A stretch of DNA of 64,000 nt from Symsagittifera roscoffensis (GCF_963678635.1 NC_087063.1:3506580-3570579), one strand, 5' to 3'. Shown: positions 12,901-21,092, counted from the first letter of the stretch. Program-made: numbers and translations. Notes: generated by a model from the letters alone, not told the origin.

Positions 12901-14276
12901 TCAAAAACTGCAACATTGCTAAACAATTTCTGACCTTCAGTGTAGGGAATGTTGAAGCCATCCAATTTCTCGAATATTGTTTCCCGTAGTGTGTACGCAT
13001 TTTTGTGATAAATTTGTCGCACTCGATCTTTACAAGTTAGAAGATGTCGGTTGAAGTTGTTTGATCTGTTGAAGAAACAGTCACAGCTAGGACATCGAAA
13101 ACACTTGAAGAAGGAATCAATATCATTCGTGTGAATAATATGGTTGTTGAATCTTAGCAATTTCACCGTTTTTTCACATTTTCCAATACTTCGCCTGGCT
13201 AATTCTCCAACATGTTCTCCTTCTTGAATATCGAAATCGTAAATGAATATGTTTCGTTCAACTATTCCCTCTACAACAGGTAAATCATCGATTGACACTC
13301 CACGAAAATTCTTCGGATCGTATCCAGATTTTGATATAAACTCTGTAAACAGCTGAGATGTATGAGCATCGAGATTACTATGACCATGCAAATCCATTGT
13401 TAACGCACGGAAAAGACAAAGATGATCTTTGTATGGTTGTTTATTTTTGTCCGATAAAAGACAGTTTACTTGCGTATGTCGTAGTAAAGGTTCAGGCAAC
13501 ACAGAGTCTGGACATCCCATTGGGATGTTTTTCAGTAGTGCAGCAAAAATAGTAACATTTGTGATCAACTTGAACCTCCACTTTGTGTTCTGACGTTCTT
13601 GGGTGCATTGCTCCACGATATCAAACTTTTCAACTTTTCCCTGGATTGTAATCAAATCCGCTTTCGTACACAGTGAATGCGATTTTTCGAACAAAGTATT
13701 GTTTTCGTGTGCATAGTAATACCGATAGTCTGTCTCCCGTTTCAACATTACGGAGAACAAATCCAAGAGCAATATTGATTTTTGCAGCGGAATCTAGCTT
13801 GTTGAAGACTTCTTCAAGCTTCTCGTTGATAATCTTGGTATCTAACTTTGACATTTGAAAGTTAAATACCTTATGCCTCCCATTCTCCATCTCAGTGTCC
13901 ACCAAGAAATGCTGACAAGCACTCAACTCCTCTTTGAGTTTCTCTCCATCTTCCCCTTCCTCCTCCACAATCTTGTTCAAGTCTGGCTCCGTTGTTTCGC
14001 CCCATGTTCTTTTCTCCGATGTTGTTGGAGAGAGTAGTAACTCGGAAACTCCTGCTCACAAGACGAACAAACCGTTGATTGCTTGGAAGTTGATGGAGCA
14101 TGTTTTTTGGCCACGTGATAATTCATTTCTTGTTTATTGTAAGTGAAATACTTACAATCAGGACAAGAAATAATCCCTGCTTGACAGCTTTCGCGGTGTC
14201 GAGCTGCATGATCCCTCCTGTACTCTTTACCACAATCCTCGCCTTTCACTTTCTCATTCCTGTTGAGTGCTGGCAT
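9936..14276 (-). pseudogene. protein-primed family B DNA polymerase of the Maverick, frameshifted
   Basis: This would replicate the element by protein-primed synthesis. The gene is open in six minus-strand pieces: 13977-14276, 13630-13980, 12312-13772, 11917-12321, 11138-11968 and 9936-11255. Together they cover about 1,446 codons, the usual length. The start is the ATG at 14276 (MPALNRNEK). From the N terminus there are cysteine/histidine zinc-finger pairs (about 14000-14260), then an OTU-like segment with DHLCLFRAL and a distal NNHIIH. A C2H2 finger CPSCDCFFNRSNNFNRHLLTC-like region follows at about 13030-13105. Next come exonuclease motifs FDFES (about 12890-12915) and GFNSGRYDLN (about 12445). 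The polymerase motifs are A DASQLYP (about 11645-11665), B KLLGNSSYDY (about 10720-10750) and C MDTDS (10440-10455). All catalytic acidic residues are present. The five frame changes, near 13980, 13700, 12330, 11950 and 11255, mostly sit beside A or T runs. So the gene is either decayed or misread. Confidence 0.93.
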
Positions 14277-14660
14277 CTGAAAAAAAGTGGGATATTTAGT
14301 GTGTATCAAAATTGATTAAAAATACGTTGTACGTACAAAATTGGGAGATTTAAAATGTTCCAAAAAATTTAATAAAAATAATTTTTACTTACCTTGAATT
14401 GTTAAAAATATTTGAAATTTATTTCAAGTAGTTATACAAAGTATAGAGCAGTTGCTTTTAACGTAAAAAAAAAATCAAAATGAAATACGTTTTTTTGTGC
14501 TTTTTATTAGAGAAAATCAACCAATCAGAATTGAGTATTCTTTTAGTAACACTGTTTGTTGGAAATCAACCAATCAGAATTCAGCATTTTCTAAAAGTGA
14601 ATTGTTTATTATTTTCAAAAAACCTTTATCATTATTTGAAAACTGTCTATCAAAAAACAT
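14277..14660. promoter_or_regulatory. divergent promoter region with two CCAAT boxes
   Basis: This spacer separates the leftward polymerase gene from the rightward cluster. It holds two direct copies of ATCAACCAATCAGAATT, with CCAAT at 14521 and 14570, 49 bp apart. The same sequence in reverse (AATTCTGATTGGTT) ends the array at 15565-15578. CCAAT is the binding site of NF-Y in animals. The open frame 14480-14686 covers these boxes and is probably not coding. Confidence 0.5.
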
Positions 14661-15056
14661 TTGAGCTTCCTCGAGTTACTTTATAAGAAAAAAGAAAAAA
14701 TTCCAATTGATTTTCTTATTGATGAAATAGATGTTGACTCTTACTTTTTTCATAATTTTTTGGACGTCTTTATTGTACAAAACAGAGTTATCCGACTAAG
14801 TAAAGGTCTCTTCAGAGAAACTTACTCAATCAAAGATTTTACTTTTGATTCACATATTGCGTATCAAAGTTTTAAACTTACGGCTGAATTACACCTCACA
14901 AGGAAAGAAACTTTGTTTATTCTCGAGAATTTGAAATTGATCAAAAAGTCGTACGATAATATATCAAAAACTCTTTTTATCCCCTATCCAAAACCCAAAT
15001 TTGTAAAAACACCTCAGCAAAGTTCTTTATTCCTTCATTTCTTTAAAGATTTTTAA
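14661..15056 (+). CDS. uncharacterised Maverick ORF
   Basis: About 130 residues, rich in Phe, Leu and Lys, with no ATG in the open frame. It opens after a stop at 14637 and the first usable codon is a TTG or CTG. The true start may therefore lie in an upstream exon or before a frameshift. The C-terminal part has amphipathic helices (LHLTRKETLFILENLKLIKKS) and ends with IPYPKPKF. I do not recognise it. Its place as the first rightward gene, between two CCAAT arrays, suggests an early or regulatory gene, but that is inference from position only. Confidence 0.45.
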   Translation: MSFLELLYKKKEKIPIDFLIDEIDVDSYFFHNFLDVFIVQNRVIRLSKGLFRETYSIKDFTFDSHIAYQSFKLTAELHLTRKETLFILENLKLIKKSYDNISKTLFIPYPKPKFVKTPQQSSLFLHFFKDF

Positions 15057-15229
15057 AGTTCAAAATCCTGCTTGATTCGGTTTGGAATCAGATTTCCAGA
15101 AGTCTGCTTTGAAAAATTCGTCAACTTTGAGTTATCCTCCCAAATTTACATAAAAATTAAAGAACTTGACTTTCTACTTAAAAATCAGCAATTTCTCATT
15201 GATTACATACAAAAAATTCAATTAACTTG

Positions 15230-15388
15230 ATGAAAAAAGTTGCAGAGATGTTACTTTTATTAATTTTCTTTCTTTTGTTACTTATATCAGCAATATTTCT
15301 TATTTTTACTGCAAACAACTTTTGGTCAGTTATTTTTGCAATTGCTTTTGTGTATCTTTTTACTTATTTGGAAGATTTAAGTCCTTAA
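15230..15388 (+). CDS. small two-helix membrane protein
   Basis: ATG at 15230, stop TAA at 15386-15388, 52 residues. A short basic start (MKKVAEM) is followed by two hydrophobic stretches, about residues 8-27 (LLLLIFFLLLISAIFLIF) and 32-46 (WSVIFAIAFVYLFTY), joined by a short polar TANN turn and ending in an acidic tail, LEDLSP. It looks like a small hairpin membrane protein, such as are common in compact DNA viruses. No family can be assigned. It sits alone between the previous ORF and the CCAAT array. Confidence 0.5.
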   Translation: MKKVAEMLLLLIFFLLLLISAIFLIFTANNFWSVIFAIAFVYLFTYLEDLSP

Positions 15389-15394
15389 GAGCGT

Positions 15395-15763
15395 CTTCTG
15401 ATTGGATACGACAACTAGAACAAAAATGAACGTTTTTGTGATTGGAAACGACAAAATCCAAAATGGAGCTTTGTTTCCGATTGGATACGACTTTTATCCA
15501 AGAATCCCATAAAAGGAAGCTGAAATCTGATTGGACACCACTACAATCCAAATAAGGAAAATCAATTCTGATTGGTTAAACCCACACAGTCGAGTTGAAG
15601 GTACCCCTAACTCTTAACTAAAAATCATTTTATTTTCAACTTAACTACCGTCAACTACCTCCTCTCTCAGCTCTAAATACCTTAATTTCAACTTATCTTC
15701 CGTCAACTATCCCTCTCTCAACTTTTTCTTATTTTTACTCTTGTACTCAATTTATTGCTCAAA
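15395..15763 (+). promoter_or_regulatory. array of five ATTGG (reverse CCAAT) boxes and a promoter
   Basis: GATTGG occurs at 15400, 15440, 15479, 15529 and 15570, mostly inside CTGATTGGA(T/A)ACGAC-like units. Spacings are 40, 39, 50 and 41 bp, close to four helical turns. Downstream, a duplicated pyrimidine-rich segment (TTCAACTTA, CCGTCAACTA, CCTCTCTCA) lies at about 15637-15670 and 15689-15722, just before the ATG at 15764. This looks like an NF-Y-type promoter for the 15764 gene. Confidence 0.55.
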
Positions 15764-16270
15764 ATGATCTTCTCAGTGCAAAACAGCAACCTCATGTACT
15801 CTGTAGAATTTTCGCCTGATCTAGTACAAATTCAAGTGCGAGAAACAGTCTCTGGTGTTTTTCTGGCACGAATGGACATCCCAATCCAAGTCTGGCACAT
15901 GGTGGAAGTGATGCGAAGGGATTTCAACGAACATCATATGATGCAAGTTCCCATCACAGAGAACCAACTTGGAACAATGCAAATGATGGGGGAAGTTTCT
16001 GATCATGTGGGAATGAACTATCCCGAGATTCCGGACTCAAGATTTGTGGCTCAACCAGTCGACGACTTCCTCTTTCCTTGGGAGGAGGAAGGATCAGTCG
16101 AAAACCCCATCACAATAGACGAAGATGAGGGATTCTCAGAAACAATGACGCCTCCAGTTCCACAAAAACCACCAGCAATGGAACCTCGTCCAGCTCTGCG
16201 TTCTATAGAGAACCTCCAGAACTCTTCTGCTGCGCTCGACAGCTCTTTGATTAAATGTTTTTGTAAATAA
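15764..16270 (+). CDS. uncharacterised acidic Maverick protein
   Basis: 168 residues from the ATG at 15764. An in-frame TTG at 15755 is the only earlier start-like codon. The N-terminal half (to about residue 90) looks folded, with alternating beta-like segments such as LMYSVEFSPDLVQIQVRE. The C-terminal half is acidic and proline-rich, with WEEEG, TIDEDEG and TPPVPQKPP, as in activation or partner-binding tails. The AATAAA poly(A) signal (16266-16271) overlaps the stop codon, a compact viral arrangement, with GT-rich sequence after it. The CCAAT array lies just upstream. I do not recognise the family. Confidence 0.6.
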   Translation: MIFSVQNSNLMYSVEFSPDLVQIQVRETVSGVFLARMDIPIQVWHMVEVMRRDFNEHHMMQVPITENQLGTMQMMGEVSDHVGMNYPEIPDSRFVAQPVDDFLFPWEEEGSVENPITIDEDEGFSETMTPPVPQKPPAMEPRPALRSIENLQNSSAALDSSLIKCFCK

Positions 16271-16499
16271 AGGTTGTTTCGTTTTGACTTCGTTTTCTGT
16301 AATTAATTTCTTCAATTTCATTTTAATTATGAGAATAGATGAGAGGTTCAAGGTAAAACATTGAAAAACAATTAGAACTTAGTTAAGTGCTTCGAACTTG
16401 CACACATGTTAAAAAATTTGATTAATTTTTGCACAAAAACTCGGAAAAACACTAAAAAATTGCACAGAATTAAAAAGTTTCCTAATCGATATTGCATCT

Positions 16500-16900
16500 T
16501 GTACACACTTTTAGGCTTCTGTAAAAAAAAATTGAAACACTTTTCGCATTTTGTCGAAAAAAAGTAAAACACTTTTCGCATTTTGTCGAAAAAATTGAAA
16601 CACTTTTCTCATTTTATCGAAAAAAGTAAAACACTTTTCGCATTTTGTTGAAAAAATTGAAACACTTTTCGCATTTTATCGAAAAAAGTATAACACTTTT
16701 CGCATTTTGTTGAAAAAATTGAAACACTTTTCGCATTTTATCGAAAAAAGTAAAACGCTTTTCGCATTTTGTCGAAAACATTGAAACACTTTTCGCATTT
16801 TATCGAAAAAAGTAAAAGACGTTTCGCTTTTTGTCGAAAAAAGTGAAACAATTTTTGCATTATGTCAAAAAAATTGAAACATTTTTTAAAACTTGTTAAA
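16500..16900. repeat. minisatellite inside the Maverick, about 28-30 bp units
   Basis: About 13 units of the form TTGAAACACTTTTCGCATTTT, ending (G/A)TCGAAAAAA, alternate with a sister unit that has AGTAAAACAC instead of TTGAAACAC, giving a two-unit period of about 57 bp. Units decay towards 16900. The minus-strand ORFs across it (to 17040) are repeat translations, not genes. Confidence 0.8.
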
Positions 16901-17139
16901 AAAATTGAAATGTTTTTTTGCAACTTTTGGAAAATCAAAACAAATATTGCATCTTTCTTACATGTTTGAAAATTTTTTGTGCAAAGGTTTTTGACCACGG
17001 TGATTTTTTTTTCGGTAATTAATGGTAACTTTGTAAACATATGAGAGAAAATAGATGGAATATCAGAAGTTTTTTATTGAAAAATTGACATGATAACTAT
17101 TTACAAATCCATAACCATCAATAAAACAGTCATTTTTTT

Positions 17140-17667
17140 TTACAAATCATGTTCATATTTTGAGTTTTGTACTTTACGAACTCTTTCTAGAAAAGCTGAA
17201 CCAATAGTTTGTGTGGAAGCTAGTTTCTGGTTAGAACATAAATAGTGACGTTTGAATTTTTTGCGTAACAGTCTTTTCTTTGCAACAGTTGGCAGTTTTT
17301 CTGCTCCTTTCCATTTCAAATTGTGATGAACAGCGCGGTCAAGTTGATTGAAAACTTCGCCAGTTGATGAAATAACATTCGAATAAAATCTGTATTTGTA
17401 CAGAGTGTAAAGACAATCAATAATTTGGTATGTGAAATGAAAATTACCCAATCGTTGTAAAATTTGATCGAAAGATGAATCAATCAGAAGTACGTGGAAC
17501 TTACAATTTTCCAAAGAACAGTAAGAATTGTGGGTAGATACACAAAAATTATTGGTTACTTTTCGTAAAATATTTTTCGTAAAATCACTGGAAACGGAAA
17601 TAAATAGCGATTTTTGACAATACTCTGAATAAAAGCTGGGAAGAGCTTGACACATAGCTGCAGCCAT
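17140..17667 (-). CDS. uncharacterised Maverick ORF, minus strand
   Basis: 175 residues from the ATG at 17667 (MAAAMCQALPSF); three more in-frame codons upstream lead only to a TTG. It is the one gene of the right-hand half that runs leftward. The N-terminal 100 residues are Cys- and Phe-rich with short predicted helices. The C-terminal third is strongly basic (AKKRLLRKKFKRHYLC), which would suit a nucleic-acid-binding or nuclear protein. No catalytic motif is visible and I do not recognise the family. It lies between the minisatellite and the PC4-like genes, back to back with the latter. Confidence 0.5.
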   Translation of the reverse strand: MAAAMCQALPSFYSEYCQKSLFISVSSDFTKNILRKVTNNFCVSTHNSYCSLENCKFHVLLIDSSFDQILQRLGNFHFTYQIIDCLYTLYKYRFYSNVISSTGEVFNQLDRAVHHNLKWKGAEKLPTVAKKRLLRKKFKRHYLCSNQKLASTQTIGSAFLERVRKVQNSKYEHDL

Positions 17668-17899
17668 CTGGAACAATGATTTTTGCTGAAAATTGTGGAT
17701 TTATATAGGAACACTAACACCTACACAATTCCATATTTGGAAATTTCCCTCAAAAATTCCAATCATAGATCTATTTCCTTTTATGGTTCAGTGAATGACT
17801 CATACTGTTTAGTTTCAATTTCCTTTAATCTCAAATTCATTTCTCTCATTTCTCTTCATCTGATCAGTCGGTTCTTCAAAAAAGTTCTCAAGAAAAGAC

Positions 17900-18421
17900 A
17901 CAAGTCCCAATTACATTGAATTCTCAAAAAATCAAACAAGAAATGGGAGATTTGCTTGGTCCCAAAAATCCTACAAAGGGAAAATTTATTTTGAACCCTG
18001 CTTTCAACTATTCAAGAAAAATGAGTTGGGTCAACTCGAAAAAAGACAGCAAGTCTATCTTGGTGAAAAAGAAGGAGAAGCAATCTCAGCAATTAGAAAT
18101 ACTGTTATTCACGATGCTGAAAACCTTGGACTCGTTCCTATATTGGAACTCACTTCTGACAAAGAGTCAACTATGGATCAGGAGCTTGCCAACTGCAACA
18201 AAGTGTATGACATAGCAACATACAATAGAAGACAAGTTTGTGTCACGATCAAGAGGTACAATATTAACAAACCTTCCTACATTCAGATTCGATTGTTCAC
18301 CGCAAAAGAGAATGAAGCAATGAAACAAGTTGCCTATGTCAACTATACTTTGAATGAATTCAAAGAAGTGTCCCAAATTTTGGGATACTTTATGTTTGTT
18401 GAGAACTGTAATGTACAATAA
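17900..18421 (+). CDS. PC4-like single-strand-DNA-binding protein, first copy
   Basis: The frame ending at 18421 is open from before 17900, but no ATG precedes the conserved part; the first start-like codon is TTG at 18026. An ATG at 17943 lies in another frame, so a frameshift or an upstream exon is likely. The C-terminal 55 residues (about 18220-18385) read NRRQVCVTIKRY, PSYIQIRLF, then YTLNEFKEVSQIL. This is the order of basic beta-strand, second strand and closing helix seen in the PC4/p15 coactivator fold, which binds single-stranded DNA. The N-terminal half has a KRQQVYLGEKEGEAI segment with no known domain. A replication role beside a protein-primed polymerase would fit, but it rests on motif order read by eye. 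Confidence 0.5.
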   Translation, partial: TSPNYIEFSKNQTRNGRFAWSQKSYKGKIYFEPCFQLFKKNELGQLEKRQQVYLGEKEGEAISAIRNTVIHDAENLGLVPILELTSDKESTMDQELANCNKVYDIATYNRRQVCVTIKRYNINKPSYIQIRLFTAKENEAMKQVAYVNYTLNEFKEVSQILGYFMFVENCNVQ

Positions 18422-18504
18422 TTTGTGTTATTTATGTTTTTTGTCTTGTAATTCAATTATTTATCCTCAAAATCATTTTTCATTTAGTATTGGTGTTGAA
18501 CAGT

Positions 18505-18933
18505 ATGAGTTGGAATATTGGTTTTTCAAGAAATTTACTCTTAAAACTTCACAATAAACTGGGATTTTTTCATATTGTTCTAGAAGAAAAGTCCCAAAAA
18601 ATTTCACTAACAATTATAGAATCTCAAAATTTACCAAACTTGCAGAATTTGGACGTAGACTCACAAATATCTCACTTTGAGTGGACTCTGCATAATGGTA
18701 GAAGAAAAATTCACATAGAATACCGATCTTATACCAAAAAAATAGATCTTGTAGAATATCGTAGAAATGGAAATCATTGGAAAAATAATCAATCTTTACA
18801 ACTACAAAGAGAAGAATATGATAAATTACTTGATATGCTTCCTTCATTACTAGGTTATGTAGAGATCTTCAAAAAATCTTGTATCATTATTGACGAATGC
18901 ACTGTAGAAAATGAACGTACAGAAATTGAATGA
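18505..18933 (+). CDS. PC4-like single-strand-DNA-binding protein, second copy
   Basis: 142 residues from the ATG at 18505, preceded by a good splice-acceptor-like tract (TTTTTCATTTAG, ending 18486). Residues 58-115 read FEWTLHNGRRKIHIEYR, KIDLVEYRRNG, NQSLQLQREEYDKLLDML. This closely follows the PC4/p15 pattern: a G-R-R/K-K-(V/I)-x-(V/I) strand, an (I/V)-(D/Q)-(I/L)-R-E-(Y/F) strand, then a G-(I/L)-x-L-x-x-(E/Q)-(E/Q)-(W/Y)-x-x-L helix. It lies 84 bp after the first PC4-like ORF and overlaps the next ORF by 23 bp. The two PC4-like genes are similar in layout but diverged, so a duplication would be old. Confidence 0.6.
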   Translation: MSWNIGFSRNLLLKLHNKLGFFHIVLEEKSQKISLTIIESQNLPNLQNLDVDSQISHFEWTLHNGRRKIHIEYRSYTKKIDLVEYRRNGNHWKNNQSLQLQREEYDKLLDMLPSLLGYVEIFKKSCIIIDECTVENERTEIE

Positions 18934-19309
18934 AATTCTAAGAGTTTTTGAGATTATTAGGCAAGGTTTCTCATCAAATACAAAAAGAAAAAATGTATTT
19001 CTTTGTACTTGTATTGTTTTGGACCCGGACATAAATTTAAAAGAAATGGACCAAAAATTTCCTTTTGGCGGACTAATTGGATACGGAAATTCCTGTATGG
19101 ATTACTTTTTTGCAAACTCCAAAATTTTTAGACTACATGCAATTCTACACGCCTCTGCTGGATCTGTGAAATCTACTACAAAAAAAGGTCCTGGGTATTG
19201 TTATGTTGCACCTAGTCTCCCCAGTTCATGCTTTCTTGGTCACGTGACTGGATTATTTTTCTGTTTATATGTTAAAATATTTTGCTTCATCAGTATATGC
19301 TTTGTTTGA
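18911..19309 (+). CDS. uncharacterised Maverick ORF with GPGYCY and LGH motifs
   Basis: 132 residues from the ATG at 18911, overlapping the previous gene by 23 bp in another frame. The centre holds FGGLIGYGNSCMDYFF, then ASAGSVK, GPGYCYV and CFLGHVTG. This is a string of Gly, Cys and His residues that looks like an enzyme or metal-binding core rather than chance. A hydrophobic C terminus follows (LFFCLYVKIFCFISICFV). I think similar small proteins occur in other animal Mavericks, but I cannot name a family or activity. A search of Polinton ORF collections with the GPGYCY region would decide. Confidence 0.5.
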   Translation: MNVQKLNEILRVFEIIRQGFSSNTKRKNVFLCTCIVLDPDINLKEMDQKFPFGGLIGYGNSCMDYFFANSKIFRLHAILHASAGSVKSTTKKGPGYCYVAPSLPSSCFLGHVTGLFFCLYVKIFCFISICFV

Positions 19310-19355
19310 TTGTTAATCATTTTTAACAAAAACTCCAGAGAAATCAGTTAACAGA

Positions 19356-19828
19356 ATGAGTCTAGTTGTTTTGGATATTGAATGTATCGAAAGCAATATA
19401 GTGAAAGAATTAGGAGTTTATAAGGATGGACAAACAGAAGGATATTCCTTTCTTCCTCCCAAAAAATTCAAATCAACATCCCAATCTTTTTGGTGTACAC
19501 AGCATCTTCATGGAATCAATTGGAGCATTGGTTACGAAAAACATACTGAACTTGAAAAAATTAAGAAAAAATCTAGAAGCCACAGACACGGAATTTTTTT
19601 GCAAAAGGTTATGAAAAATGTTAGATTCTATCAGAATTTTTGGAAACAAAGATTATTAATTTGGATGACTACGCTTGCCCTAAAGTTCAGTTTTTGATAT
19701 TCAAAGATGAAGAATATGATTGGAGGTAGAGCAACTACCCATTTCGTCATGCAAAAACTCTTCACTGTGCAGAAAGAAAAGCATTTGCATACGGAACATG
19801 GACTCAATGTTTTTTTAACAAATTGTAA
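19356..19828 (+). pseudogene. conserved Maverick small protein, frameshifted
   Basis: It starts at ATG 19356 (MSLVVLDIECIESN). The reading continues in three successive frames to about 19828, with frame changes near 19545 and 19620 and a TAG at 19729. The later frame holds NLDDYACPKVQ and, past the stop, YPFRHAKTLHCAERKAFAYG, with paired Cys and His. The N-terminal LDIEC, followed by VKELGVYKDG, resembles motif I of DnaQ-type 3'-5' exonucleases (D-x-E), but the other motifs are not visible, so nuclease function is only a guess. The set of motifs suggests a real conserved gene that is broken in this copy. Confidence 0.6.
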
Positions 19829-19906
19829 ATTATATTATTCTTAATGTACTACCATTTTCAAACTTTAATTAAATTTCATTGTCAATTTTTTCTTTTTAGA
19901 GTTAAG

Positions 19907-20170
19907 ATGGTCGATCAATGTGACAAACCCGTAAATTTAGGAAATTTTGTTTTTGATGAAGAAAATCATGAACGAAAATCTTGGAAATTGTTTGGACGTA
20001 CATGTAATAGATCTCTTTTAGTTTTTTTGTGCCAATTTTTTGTTATAGTTTTGATGCTAGTATGTGCAATCGTTCGAATTATGTTATCCACAACATGTGA
20101 AGAAACAACAGTTTGGGTAGCTATTTTATCAAGTACAGTCGGTTATATTCTACCTTCTCCAAAGCTATGA
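19907..20170 (+). CDS. small conserved membrane protein of Mavericks
   Basis: 87 residues from the ATG at 19907; upstream codons in frame lack a better start. A strong splice-acceptor-like tract (TTTTTTCTTTTTAG) ends 7 bp before the ATG. A polar N-terminal 35 residues is followed by one hydrophobic span, about 37-58 (SLLVFLCQFFVIVLMLVCAIVRIM). A C-terminal motif, CEETTVWVAILSSTVGYILPSP, then follows, with a second, weaker hydrophobic stretch. I believe this W-V-x-x-L-S-S-x-x-G-Y-(I/L)-L-P-x-P ending recurs in animal Mavericks, usually beside the ATPase as here; a virion or host-membrane role is possible. Its stop overlaps the ATPase start as ATGA (20167-20170). Confidence 0.65.
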   Translation: MVDQCDKPVNLGNFVFDEENHERKSWKLFGRTCNRSLLVFLCQFFVIVLMLVCAIVRIMLSTTCEETTVWVAILSSTVGYILPSPKL

Positions 20171-21036
20171 ATAAAATAATATCTACCAAAGAACGAATTT
20201 TTATTTCCCTAGTTGGACCAAGTGGATCTGGAAAATCGCATCTTATTTTTGATTGGTTGAAAATTGGTACTTTTCAACCAGCATTCGACAAAATTTTTTA
20301 TTTTTATCAACATTATCAACCTCTTTATAGTCAAATGCAAAGAAAAAACCTTAAATTTATCCAAGGAGTAGATTTTGACTTGATTGAAAATCTCCCCAAT
20401 AATGGAACTAAGTATTTGCTTATATTTGATGATTCTTGTGAAGAAATTTCAAACTCCAAACAATTTGTAAAAATTGCTACTGCGGGGAGACACAGGGGTC
20501 TGAATACAATATACATCAAACACAATTTATTTCATCAAAGCAAATTAGGACGAGATGTAGAGTTACAAAAAACACACATAGTCTTGTTCAAGTCGCCGAG
20601 GGATGTTTCACAAATCAATACATTAAGTCAACAACTAGGTCTAGGATCTGAATTGAAAGAGTGGTATCAAGATGCAACATCCGTTCCTTATGGTCATTTA
20701 CTTATTGATTTAACCCCAAAAACAGTTGATTCACTTAGGTATTGCACTAATAGTGGCTCAGTTCCAACAAAATTTTACTTACCAGCTGGAATAGAGACAA
20801 AGTTTTTGGACGATGAGTACACAATACGTCTCTATTCTCCCAATATTTCAAAAATTTTTCCTAAGGCTTCGAAAACAATTCATTCTCAATTGCCCAAAAG
20901 ATTTCATTCAGTTTCTGAGCGAGTGTTTAGTAAACCTATTAAGAGGAGAGCTTCGAGATCTTCGGAAAGAAATTTCAGAACTAACACAAAAAAGAACTCC
21001 TCTACACAAAAGAAGAATTATTTTAAGTTCAACTAA
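20167..21036 (+). CDS. FtsK/HerA-type genome-packaging ATPase
   Basis: 289 residues from the ATG at 20167; a longer frame to 20113 overlaps the previous gene and has no support. The Walker A motif is GPSGSGKS at residues 17-24, after an RIFISLV strand. Walker B is LLIFDD at 84-89, followed by a short helix and the AGRHRGLNTIYIKHN segment, which is typical of Maverick and adintovirus ATPases and resembles adenovirus IVa2/poxvirus A32 relatives. It would pump the linear genome into capsids built by the hexon and penton encoded just downstream. The C-terminal 60 residues are basic and Ser-rich. The frame is intact, so this gene may still be functional. Confidence 0.93.
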   Translation: MNKIISTKERIFISLVGPSGSGKSHLIFDWLKIGTFQPAFDKIFYFYQHYQPLYSQMQRKNLKFIQGVDFDLIENLPNNGTKYLLIFDDSCEEISNSKQFVKIATAGRHRGLNTIYIKHNLFHQSKLGRDVELQKTHIVLFKSPRDVSQINTLSQQLGLGSELKEWYQDATSVPYGHLLIDLTPKTVDSLRYCTNSGSVPTKFYLPAGIETKFLDDEYTIRLYSPNISKIFPKASKTIHSQLPKRFHSVSERVFSKPIKRRASRSSERNFRTNTKKNSSTQKKNYFKFN

Positions 21037-21092
21037 AGGGTTACAATTGATATCTATCATCACACCTTTTGTCATTAAACGATTGACATAGT

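Noticed and set aside
14480-14686. ORF MKYVFLCFLL... with a real ATG
   Set aside because: It covers the two duplicated CCAAT boxes, has low-complexity hydrophobic content and overlaps the next ORF. It is more likely promoter DNA than a gene.
16738-17040. 100-codon minus-strand ORF
   Set aside because: It is a translation of the minisatellite inside the Maverick.
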